A stretch of DNA of 8,476 bases from Thermoflexales bacterium. Lineage in GTDB: Bacteria; Chloroflexota; Anaerolineae; Fen-1058. Each line of letters starts with the position of its first letter. The first letter of the stretch is position 1. Shown in pieces: positions 1 through 7,200 of this stretch. A program made the translations under genes and the position numbers. The notes beneath the pieces were generated by a model. The model was not told where the DNA came from. It made no database searches and saw only the letters and a list, made by a program, of their open reading frames with translations. The stretch is from positions 1 through 8,476 of the forward strand of contig JAGOBP010000014.1 of NCBI GenBank assembly GCA_017999195.1. Reading direction: 5' to 3'.

Positions 1-1
1 C

Positions 2-496
2 ATCGACGCGCTCAACAAGCGCAGCAGCCTCGACATTAACGAGCGCGCGATTGAGATTCTGCAGAAGAACGGCATCGCGTTGAGCGCGGGTTTTGTTGTC
101 ATGCCCGACTACACCGAGACTGACTTCAAGCGCATCGATGCGTATGTGCGCGCGCGGCCCAGCATCGTATTGACCGATTTGACGCCGCTCACGCCGCTGC
201 CCGCTACCGATCTGTACGTCGAAGAGCAGGCCAACGTGGTGACGCACAACCGTGAAATGTATGACCTGGCGCACTTCGTCGTGCCAACAAAATTGCCAGC
301 GCGCGAGATGAATCGCCTCATGCGTAAATACTACCTGCGCGTCGTGTGGCGCGCCATCCGGCGTCTGAAGTTGTATCGGCCGCGCTATGCGATCAAGCGC
401 CACATCCCGCGCCTGATCGCTGGGACGCTGCGCAATGCGATGCTGCTGGCGCGCGCACATGACAGCCTCAGCGTGCCCGTGCCCGAGGACAACTGA
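2..496 (+). CDS. Radical SAM protein, B12-binding class, C-terminal part (5' end outside window)
   Basis: The reading frame is open from base 2 to the TGA at 494-496, giving the last 164 residues of a longer protein. The visible part begins with DALNKRSSLDINERA, followed by an alpha/beta segment with GFVVMPDYTETDF and a LTPLTPLPATDLY stretch, then DLAHFVVPTKLP and a basic, helical tail. This order is what I know from the end of the radical SAM barrel and following helices in the cobalamin-binding radical SAM group (BchE, HpnP and relatives). Those enzymes make methylations, cyclisations or other radical changes on lipids, tetrapyrroles or natural products. The CxxxCxxC cluster motif and B12 domain would lie upstream and cannot be seen, so the substrate is unknown. 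The stop overlaps the next ATG by one base (TGATG), which suggests translational coupling with the metallo-beta-lactamase-fold gene. A TTG at 80 could be read as a start but lies inside the conserved barrel, so the gene starts earlier. Confidence 0.8.
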   Translation: MDALNKRSSLDINERAIEILQKNGIALSAGFVVMPDYTETDFKRIDAYVRARPSIVLTDLTPLTPLPATDLYVEEQANVVTHNREMYDLAHFVVPTKLPAREMNRLMRKYYLRVVWRAIRRLKLYRPRYAIKRHIPRLIAGTLRNAMLLARAHDSLSVPVPEDN

Positions 497-1311
497 TGGA
501 AGTTCAATACTTTGGCTGGTCGGGGGTGACCATCCGTCACGGCGAGACAGTGATCGGGTTCGATCTCTTTGGCGAGTCCGTGACATGGGATGTTCTACCG
601 GATGCGGCGCGCCAGGGCGCGGGAACGACGATCCTGTGCGTCACGCACGGTCATCCTGAGCACTGCGGATCATTGCGGCGATTTCTGTCCGCCGGGGGCG
701 CGCGGCTCGATCGGACGCACGTCGTCTCGTCACAACCCGTGATCGATCACGTCACACGCGACCTCAATCATGCGATCAACGCACACGTTCTGACCTGTGA
801 TACGTCTGTCGTGATCGATGGAGTGCAGGTGAGCGGTTTTGAATGGAAGCACATGCCGCTGCTGCCGCAGAGTGTGCGCGCCAAAGCATCTTACGCGGCG
901 CACGTGCTGAGCCGGCCGATCGAGTTTGCGCGCGTGGCGTTCAGCGGCCTGCGTCTGCCCATGAGCGCGCCGATGTTGGGCTTCCACGTCGTGTTTGCCG
1001 ATGGCCTGCGTGTGTTGAACTACGCGGAAGGGCTACATCGCTTGACCGATCCACGCGAAGTCGAAGCGGTGGTGCAGCGTTGGCCGGCTGACGTGCTGTT
1101 GTTTGCAGTCGAGCCGGATGATGTGGACGCGATCCCGCGTTGGATCGAAATCCTGTCGCCGTCCACGGTGCTGCTCTACGAAGCCCATCGTCCGTGGCGC
1201 GAGATGTTTCGGTTGCCCTACGTCGATCTGGAGGATTACGCCGCAGATCTATCGGCACGCTTTCGTCATATTGGGTTTAGCGCGTTGACAATCACGGGCG
1301 ACATGCGGTAG
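496..1311 (+). CDS. Metallo-beta-lactamase-fold hydrolase-like protein
   Basis: This encodes 271 residues without signal peptide or membrane segment, so it is probably cytoplasmic. The N-terminus (EVQYFGWSGVTIRHGETVIGFD) has the beta-strand start typical of UlaG-like proteins of the metallo-beta-lactamase fold. The metal motif is THGHPEH at residues 50-56: H51, H53, E55 and H56 match HxHxDH with Glu in place of Asp. H119 (EWKHMP), the NYAEG stretch at 176-180 and H231 (YEAHRP) sit where the further ligands of the fold are expected. Family knowledge predicts a one- or two-metal hydrolase, but the substrate cannot be read from the sequence. The Asp-to-Glu change and NYAEG in place of a clear GDT-like motif mean that activity is not certain. 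The start is fixed by the one-base overlap with the radical SAM gene, and joint expression suggests work in the same pathway, perhaps on its product. No terminator-like hairpin follows the stop. Confidence 0.8.
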   Translation: MEVQYFGWSGVTIRHGETVIGFDLFGESVTWDVLPDAARQGAGTTILCVTHGHPEHCGSLRRFLSAGGARLDRTHVVSSQPVIDHVTRDLNHAINAHVLTCDTSVVIDGVQVSGFEWKHMPLLPQSVRAKASYAAHVLSRPIEFARVAFSGLRLPMSAPMLGFHVVFADGLRVLNYAEGLHRLTDPREVEAVVQRWPADVLLFAVEPDDVDAIPRWIEILSPSTVLLYEAHRPWREMFRLPYVDLEDYAADLSARFRHIGFSALTITGDMR

Positions 1312-1349
1312 GTGGATCCGTAGTGCGTCGCTAATCCGCTCAATCATTT

Positions 1350-1355
1350 GGGAGG
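1350..1355 (+). promoter_or_regulatory. Shine-Dalgarno GGGAGG for the winged-helix-like gene
   Basis: GGGAGG lies six bases before the ATG at 1362. It fixes this start and makes the gene an independent translation unit after a 50-base gap. No clear -35/-10 pair or terminator was recognised between 1312 and 1349. Confidence 0.7.
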
Positions 1356-1361
1356 CTTATC

Positions 1362-2216
1362 ATGAACCAGAATTCTATCTGGTCTGTGCTTGAAGATACA
1401 TTTGACCTGCTCGGCGACTATGGCTTCGCGGCCATGGACAAAGCCGCCACAGAGATGGAACTCAAGCCTGGTTGGATGACCTGGATCGCGGCGATCTGGC
1501 TCTTTGACTCGGAACCCATCACCACCGCAAATTTCATGCGTATGCTTCCTTACGGGCTAGCTCGCCTGAACGAAGAACGCTTTGCCTCTGTGGTGGTGCA
1601 GGGGTATTTGATTTCAGACGAGAGAAATGAATACACCCCCACCGAAGCCGGAATGAGGGCGGCGCAAAAAGTGTGGCGGGATGCAGGTGATTCCCTTGCG
1701 CACCTGAATCCAGTGCCCGAAGCACAATTGCACAAGACTTTCGATTATCTTGTCCAGATTGGCGAAGCCTCAATGTCTGCCTCGGAACCGCCGCCCCACT
1801 TCTTTATTTCCCACAAGAGGGAAAATTATCGCCGCTTTGGAACCGTGTATCCGCTCGAACGCTTTGTTGTTCTTTTCGGCGAATTGGCTGCTTATCGCGA
1901 CGACTCGCACATCGCGGCGTGGCAGGCGCACAACATCGAAGGGCATGCCTGGGAAGTGTTGACGTATCTCTGGCGCGAGCAGACAGCCGCCTCCGCTGAT
2001 ATGTTGTTCGAAAAACTTAGCTACCGAAGCATCCCCCGCGAAGTCTACGTTCAGGACCTACGTGAATTGGAGTCAAGAAACTGGGCGCGGGAAGAGGCGG
2101 GCGAATATCGAATCACTGCCGAGGGCAAACGCATCCGCGAAGAAGCTGAAGCCTTGACCGACCGCTATTTTTTGCTCCGTGGAGTTGCTCGAATGAATCC
2201 GACTTGGAAGACTTGA
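1362..2216 (+). CDS. Two-part winged-helix-like protein (SCO6745-like), probably frameshifted near its 3' end
   Basis: As read, this encodes 284 residues. It appears to hold two similar halves, each ending in a wing-like stretch: NEYTPTEAGMRAAQ near residues 87-100 and GEYRITAEGKRIREE near 246-260. Such stretches are typical of MarR/PadR-like winged helices. Between them, roughly residues 144-210, is a helical part with HFFISHKRENYRRF and AYRDDSHIAAWQAHNIEGHAWE. The layout recalls the SCO6745 group of helix-turn-helix-like proteins, whose role is unclear; DNA or ligand binding is an inference. The protein reads normally up to DRYF (residue 270). The final 14 residues are then unlikely to be native, because a second frame from 2174 continues the expected ending. 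One extra T in the T6 run at 2168-2173 would give a 307-residue protein. GC looks lower than in flanking genes (hand counts of single lines gave 47 to 58 percent against 63 to 68 percent), which may reflect a different origin. Confidence 0.75.
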   Translation: MNQNSIWSVLEDTFDLLGDYGFAAMDKAATEMELKPGWMTWIAAIWLFDSEPITTANFMRMLPYGLARLNEERFASVVVQGYLISDERNEYTPTEAGMRAAQKVWRDAGDSLAHLNPVPEAQLHKTFDYLVQIGEASMSASEPPPHFFISHKRENYRRFGTVYPLERFVVLFGELAAYRDDSHIAAWQAHNIEGHAWEVLTYLWREQTAASADMLFEKLSYRSIPREVYVQDLRELESRNWAREEAGEYRITAEGKRIREEAEALTDRYFLLRGVARMNPTWKT

Positions 2217-2284
2217 TGAATCTTGTAATCCAATTGCGCGACGGCTTGAAAAGATTGGGAGAAAAACAAGGAGACCTGTCTTGA
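2174..2284 (+). other. Displaced C-terminal coding frame of the winged-helix-like gene
   Basis: Reading from 2174 in the frame one base off the annotated gene gives APWSCSNESDLEDL followed by MNLVIQLRDGLKRLGEK and QGDLS, then TGA at 2282-2284. The segment looks like the natural amphipathic C-terminal helix of the upstream protein: DRYF is followed smoothly by FAPWSC if the T6 run at 2168-2173 is read as T7. The stop overlaps the TTG at 2281 (TTGA), a coupling layout expected at the true end of a gene in an operon. A sequencing or assembly slip at the homopolymer, a real mutation, or transcriptional slippage would each explain it; the sequence alone cannot choose. Confidence 0.7.
2268..2273 (+). 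promoter_or_regulatory. Shine-Dalgarno AAGGAG before the TTG at 2281
   Basis: AAGGAG lies seven bases before the TTG at 2281 and inside the displaced 3' end of the winged-helix-like gene. It supports TTG 2281 as a genuine, or formerly genuine, start rather than a chance codon. Confidence 0.55.
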
Positions 2285-2385
2285 ATCGAAAATCCATCTG
2301 GTCAGGACCAGCAGAAGCGCACTCGCCAGTGGGTGATGTTGTCCGCCGGGCTGTCACATCCATGACAGAAGTTGAAATCGCTTAA
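2281..2385 (+). pseudogene. Short ORF: probable 5' stub of a tandem paralogue of the winged-helix-like gene
   Basis: A TTG start with a good Shine-Dalgarno opens a 34-codon ORF ending at TAA 2383-2385. Its first residues, MNRKSIWSG, mirror the MNQNSIWSV start of the winged-helix-like gene. About 18 of the first 25 bases agree (1362-1386 against 2281-2305), and the preceding bases are also alike. After that the product (PAEAHSPVGDVVRRAV and so on) has nothing in common with the longer gene. I read it as the surviving beginning of a second copy, lost by deletion or replacement before the cytochrome gene. Another view is a true small protein, since the start signals are intact. Its end overlaps the first codons of the TTG-start version of the cytochrome gene in a different frame. 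Confidence 0.45.
2351..2368. promoter_or_regulatory. Inverted repeat CTGTCA-N6-TGACAG, possible operator
   Basis: Two perfect six-base arms are separated by CATCCA, centred about 36 bases upstream of the ATG at 2396. This symmetry and position suit a dimeric repressor or activator site controlling the cytochrome gene. It lies within the 34-codon ORF, has no T tract after it and is too short for a terminator. No specific regulator family was recognised, and a six-base repeat can arise by chance. Confidence 0.3.
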
Positions 2386-2395
2386 CGCAGGGAAT

Positions 2396-4216
2396 ATGCA
2401 TAATCCAAAACTGTCTTTGCGCCATCTGTTAATCGGCGCGCTGTTGGCGATCTGGTGCGCGGCATTGAGCGGCGTTGCGCTTCGCCTCGCGCCGCAGGCG
2501 CTGCTGGCGCTCCACCTCATCGCCAGCATCGGCGGAGTGCTGCCTATCGCGGCTTACCTCAGCCGTCACTGGTGGCCGCGCCGACACAAGATCAAGCCGG
2601 CTTGCAGCCGCAGTCACGCTTCGCGCAATGCCATCCAAGGGTACTTTGCGCTGGCGTGCCTTGCGCTTCTTGCGCTCACCGGCCTCGCTTTGATTCACTG
2701 GACCAACGTCCCGGCTTTGCGCTGGCTGCACACTGGCGCAACGGCCGCGTTGCTGCTCGACCTCGCCGCGCACACCGCCTGGCGTTGGCGCCAGCGCGGG
2801 ATCAACACACAAGAACAGCCGAGCCTGGCGCCGGCCAACGTCCTGAACGCGCGTGCAGCCCAGACATGGCAGGTGAGCGGTCTGGTTGCAGCGTGCGGCA
2901 TTGGAGCGCTGGCGCTGGTCACGCAAGTCTCGGCCACGCCAGTTCGGGAAACGCAAGTCCCACTTGAACATGCCGGCCTGGGAACAAGCGCTGTAGTGAG
3001 CGCCCAGGACTGTGAGCTGTGCCACAGCGACATCACGCAACAGTGGCGGCGCTCAGGCCATGCTCGCGCTGCGACCGACGTTTACTATCAGGCCGTGGCA
3101 ACGCTCTTCATGGAGGAGCGCGGCGCAGAAGCCCTCCGTTTTTGCGCGGCCTGCCACAACCCGATCGGGCTGATGCAGGGCGAGGTGGATATCAGCATGG
3201 CGGAAAGCGTGAAGGCAGAAGGCGATCTGGCGTACCAGGCGCGCCAGCTGGGCGTCAGCCTGCCGATCAGCCAACGGGCCGCCGAAGGCGTGACGTGCGC
3301 GCTGTGCCATCAAGCATTACGCGTCGCCACGCACCCCGCCAACGGCTCGTTGGAACTCGACGCCAGCCCATTCGAGCTGCCTACCGATGCGTTCGCGCGC
3401 TTGAGCTTGCGTGCTGTGCCCGACGCTCACCGCGACACGCTGCTGCGGCCCGTGATCCGGCAAGCCGAACTGTGCGGCAGTTGCCACAATTTGTGGCTGC
3501 CGAGCAATGGACTGGCTGTCGAGCCGACCTTCGACGAGTGGCAGGCGAGTCCTTACCCAGAACGCGGGATTACATGTCAGACCTGTCACTTTCCCCAGAC
3601 GCCTGGCTCCAAAGCCGATAGTAGTCCCGTGCAGACGATCGGCGCGCATGGCAACTTGCCCGGCGCGGTCAATTCACTGCCTGGCTTTGCCGACGATACC
3701 ACGTTGCTACGCACCGCTGCCACGCTATCGGCCCAGCTTGCGCCTGACCCGGCTGATCCGGTCAAGTTGATGGCTACCGTGATCATCACCAATACCGGCG
3801 CGGGGCATCATTTACCGACGGGGGCGAATGACCTGCGGCAGATGTGGCTGGAGGTGTCGTTACGCGACGACACCCAACAAGTGCTGTGGAGTTCGGGCGT
3901 GCTGGATAGCTACGGAGCGCTCGAACCCGGCGCTGTTCAATTCCACAAAGTATTGGGCGATGCGAACGGCCGTCCGATCGACTTACATCGCATCTGGATC
4001 GCCACGCAGGTCTTGACCGACACGAGCCTGCAGCCGCTTGAAGCGCGCACGTTTCACTATTCCATTCCGTGGTCGGCAGATCAAGTGCCGCTCAGTTTGA
4101 CGGTACGCCTGTTGTATCGCGATGTGTCGCAAGCCTTTGCCGAGTTTGCGTTAGACCGCGCCGTGCCCGATCTGCCTACCCGCGAAATGGCACGTGTCGA
4201 TGTTGACCTGAAATAA
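2396..4216 (+). CDS. Membrane-anchored pentaheme c-type cytochrome with N-terminal b-type-like membrane domain
   Basis: This encodes 606 residues. Five hydrophobic segments (about 11-32, 36-56, 80-101, 111-129, 158-179) alternate with basic loops (RHWWPRRHK, RWRQR), predicting N-in and the rest outside. H40, H101, H112 and H126 lie in or at the ends of TM helices 2 to 4 and could ligate b-type heme, as in cytochrome b561/DUF4405-like domains. The exported part has five CxxCH motifs: CELCH 206, CAACH 250, CALCH 301, CGSCH 360 and CQTCH 394. Surrounding text such as QWRRSGHARA, EGVTCALCH and DEWQASPYP resembles the cytochrome c554-type multiheme family. The C-terminus (about 425-606) is beta-rich and contains GAGHHLPTG near 471, whose histidines could act as distal ligands. 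The likely role is electron transfer between membrane quinol and an outside partner; the acceptor is unknown. ATG 2396 was chosen because hydrophobic TM1 follows directly; AGGG ends only three bases before it, a weak site. A TTG at 2372 would add eight residues. Confidence 0.85.
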   Translation: MHNPKLSLRHLLIGALLAIWCAALSGVALRLAPQALLALHLIASIGGVLPIAAYLSRHWWPRRHKIKPACSRSHASRNAIQGYFALACLALLALTGLALIHWTNVPALRWLHTGATAALLLDLAAHTAWRWRQRGINTQEQPSLAPANVLNARAAQTWQVSGLVAACGIGALALVTQVSATPVRETQVPLEHAGLGTSAVVSAQDCELCHSDITQQWRRSGHARAATDVYYQAVATLFMEERGAEALRFCAACHNPIGLMQGEVDISMAESVKAEGDLAYQARQLGVSLPISQRAAEGVTCALCHQALRVATHPANGSLELDASPFELPTDAFARLSLRAVPDAHRDTLLRPVIRQAELCGSCHNLWLPSNGLAVEPTFDEWQASPYPERGITCQTCHFPQTPGSKADSSPVQTIGAHGNLPGAVNSLPGFADDTTLLRTAATLSAQLAPDPADPVKLMATVIITNTGAGHHLPTGANDLRQMWLEVSLRDDTQQVLWSSGVLDSYGALEPGAVQFHKVLGDANGRPIDLHRIWIATQVLTDTSLQPLEARTFHYSIPWSADQVPLSLTVRLLYRDVSQAFAEFALDRAVPDLPTREMARVDVDLK

Positions 4217-4232
4217 CCACGCCCTTAAGCCA

Positions 4233-4240
4233 GGGGAGGA
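4233..4240 (+). promoter_or_regulatory. Strong Shine-Dalgarno GGGGAGGA for the RHS gene
   Basis: GGGGAGGA ends five bases before the ATG at 4246 and is the strongest ribosome-binding site in the window. It fixes the start of the giant gene. The 29-base gap after the cytochrome stop holds no terminator-like hairpin, so read-through from the cytochrome gene is likely. Confidence 0.8.
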
Positions 4241-4245
4241 ATAAC

Positions 4246-7200
4246 ATGTCTCAGCGAAACCGCACCAAACTGAACACCCGCTTCACGATCGTCGTTCTGT
4301 TGTCGATGCTCGGTCAATCGGTTTCACCACTGACCGGCTTTCCGTCGTCGTCGGCCACCCCAATCCAATCGGCGGCGCCAGTCGAGCGGCCTCAAACCGT
4401 TACCGCTGTCCAATGGCTGCTAACCGCGCCCAACACGCTTCAGATCACGGCAGCCGGCTTTCAGCCGGACATGGTGCAGGTGACTGCCGGACAGGTGATC
4501 ACCATTACCAACCAGGATACGCGCGCGAGGACAATCTCGTTCAGCGGCGCCGCGCTGTACAAGATTTTCTTGCCACTCATTCGACGCAACGGGCCGGCAT
4601 TAGCCAACACGACTGAGGTGGCCGCCCTGGCATCGTCAGGCGATTTGATCACGCTGTCGACCGGGCAAAGCGTGACCCGCACGTTCAATCTTGCAGGCAA
4701 TGTGACCGTGAACGATGCCGAAAACCCGACGGTCAAGGCGACGATCCTGGTGACGCCCTTGCCGCTTGCCACGGAGGGAAGCCTCGAAGGCATCGTGCTG
4801 GATTACAAAACAAAGCTCCCGATCGCAGGTGCGCGCGCCAAGGCCCTGGATACGGGTTTTGAAGCGGCCGCAGACAGCAACGGGCGGTATCGCTTGTCGC
4901 TGCCAGGGGGTGACTATACCCTGGTCGTGTTTGCGAATGGCTATTCCTTCGCCAACCGCAAAGTCACCGTTCAGTCCTATACACCGACCGGTGTAGACAC
5001 GGTGGAACTTGTGCCACTCGATTCATCCGTCACACCGATTGGCGGCGCTGGTGGCGTGGTCACCAACTCGATCGGCAATACCAACGTTTTCGTGGCCGCC
5101 AGTGCCGTTACCAGCACCAAAGCCCTGCGGCTGACCTGGCTGCCCGTGGACGCGCAGACGGGCGATTTCTCTGCGCTGCCGGGACCGTTCACGGACGGCA
5201 ACATGCCGATCGGGTTTGTGATGTTCGAGCCAGACGGCACCCAGTTCAGCGCACCGGTCACATGGACGATCGAGTACACGGGCGATTTGCCCGTCGGGAT
5301 GCTGGTGCCGTGCTATTACTGGATCGAGAGCGAAGCGCGTTGGGGCGACCCGGTGGACGGCCGCGTGGTTAGCCTGGGAATCGGCAAAAAGGGACTGCAG
5401 GCCGTGCTGCCGCACTTTAGCAGCTACGGCTTTGCGCCTCCGCCGCCGCCGATTCCCGATCCGCCACAGAATCCGCCCGAAGCGCCTGTCGATCCGACCG
5501 AACCGGCTGGACCCGAGGACAACCCGGAAGGACCCAACAACAATTGTGACACCGGGTCGCAAATCAACCTGATGAGCGGCGAGCTGTGCCAGACCGTTGG
5601 CACGTTGAGCCTGCCGACCGTGGGCGCGTTGCCCACCCAGATCACGGCCAAGTATCACTCGCTCAACGCGACCAGCACGCGCGTCATCTCCACTGCGTTC
5701 GGCCCAGCCAGCGGCCAGCTCACCCCGCAGACGTCGTGGACGTTCTACATTGCCGGCCGCGTGTTCAGCGGCGCGGGCAAGCAGCCCTACATCGAATGGG
5801 ACGGCCGTGACGCGAACGGCGTGCTGCTGCCACCCGGCGCGCACGCCGGCACGCTGACGGCGTACTGGGCCTACGACTATGGCTACATGAATTGCAGCTT
5901 CCCGACGCCGCCGAACTGCCGGCAAGTTTACATGATATCGCGCTTTGCCTCCTCGACGCCGTGGTTCGTGCAAGTGCGGCGCAACGATCTTTCGCCGTGG
6001 GGCCTGGGCTGGTTCGGCCCGCACGACATGCTGTTGGTGGATCGCGGCGACACGGTTTCGTTTATGCAAGGCGATGGCCGGCAGGTGAGCTTTGCGCGCG
6101 AAATCAGCGGCACGTATCGCTCGCCCAAGAGTGATTTTAGCGTGCTGGCTAAACAACCCGGCGGCGACTGGACGCGCACGTTCAAGGATGGCAGCGTGTT
6201 CACGTTCAATGCCGATGGCCGCCTGACCCGCATCGCCGACCGCAACGGCAACGCCCAGGTCATTTTGTACGAGTCCAATGGCAAGACTGTTCCCGACGGG
6301 GGCTGGGGGCTGACCACGCGCATCCGCCGCGTGCTCGATAGCAGCGGCAACCAGTGGGACTATGCCTACGACGCGAACGGCCGGCTGGCCGGCATCACCG
6401 ACAGCGCCGGGCGCGTCCTGCGCCTGACGCACGATGCGTCGGGCCGCCTCACCGGCGTCACCGACCCGCTCAACCAGACCGAGACCTTTACCTACGCCGC
6501 GAACGGTTTGATGACGGGCCACACCGATCGGCGCGGCTTTACCACGAATTATGCGCTGGATGCGCGCGGGCGCGTGGTGACGCGCGCGTGGCCTACCGGC
6601 ACCAGCCTGCAGATGAGCTATGACCCTTCGCAAGTCAGCATGCTGACGGACCGCGGCACGCCGCTCGTCACCACGCTGGACGACAATTACAGCCCGATCC
6701 AGCGCTACAACGGCGTCTACACGATGACGACGACGTACAACAGCGACCTCTTGCCGGCAAGCCAGGACACGCCGCCGCAACAGACGCTGTACGACGCCCA
6801 GGGCAACGTGATCAATATGTTCACGGCCCGGCACACCGCCTTCGATTACGCCGGGCCATACCAGCAGGTCAGCCGGCGGGCGGCCAGCGACGGCGTTGAC
6901 ACGCGCTTTGAGCGCGACGGGGCGGGCAATCTAACGCAGGTGACGGATGCGCTCGGCCAGTCCTATCAGATGAGCTATGACGCGCAAGGCCAGTTGTTGA
7001 GCATCACCGATCCGCTCGGCCACGTCACGTCCTTCGAGCGCGATGCGCGCGGGCAGGTCACGCGCGTGACCGACCCGTTGAACCGCGCCTTCGCGTTCAC
7101 CTACGACGCCGCTGGCAACCGCATCACCAGCCGCGATCCGCTCAGCCGCACCACCGGCTTAGAGTACGACGCACTCAGCCACCTGACGGCAGTGGTCGAC

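Noticed and set aside
2372..2395. TTG at 2372 as start of the cytochrome gene
   Set aside because: There is no spaced Shine-Dalgarno before it; the ATG at 2396 places the basic N-terminus and TM1 normally, though its own site is weak, so the choice is not final.
2429..3040. 203-codon open frame on the - strand opposite the cytochrome N-terminus
   Set aside because: It lies opposite clear TM segments and the first CxxCH motif; its product is a Gln/Arg/Ala-rich text typical of antisense frames in GC-rich genes.
5023..6834. Long 603-codon open frame on the - strand
   Set aside because: It is a shadow of the RHS gene: Arg, Ala and Val rich, without domain structure, and the + strand frame shows clear domains and YD repeats throughout.
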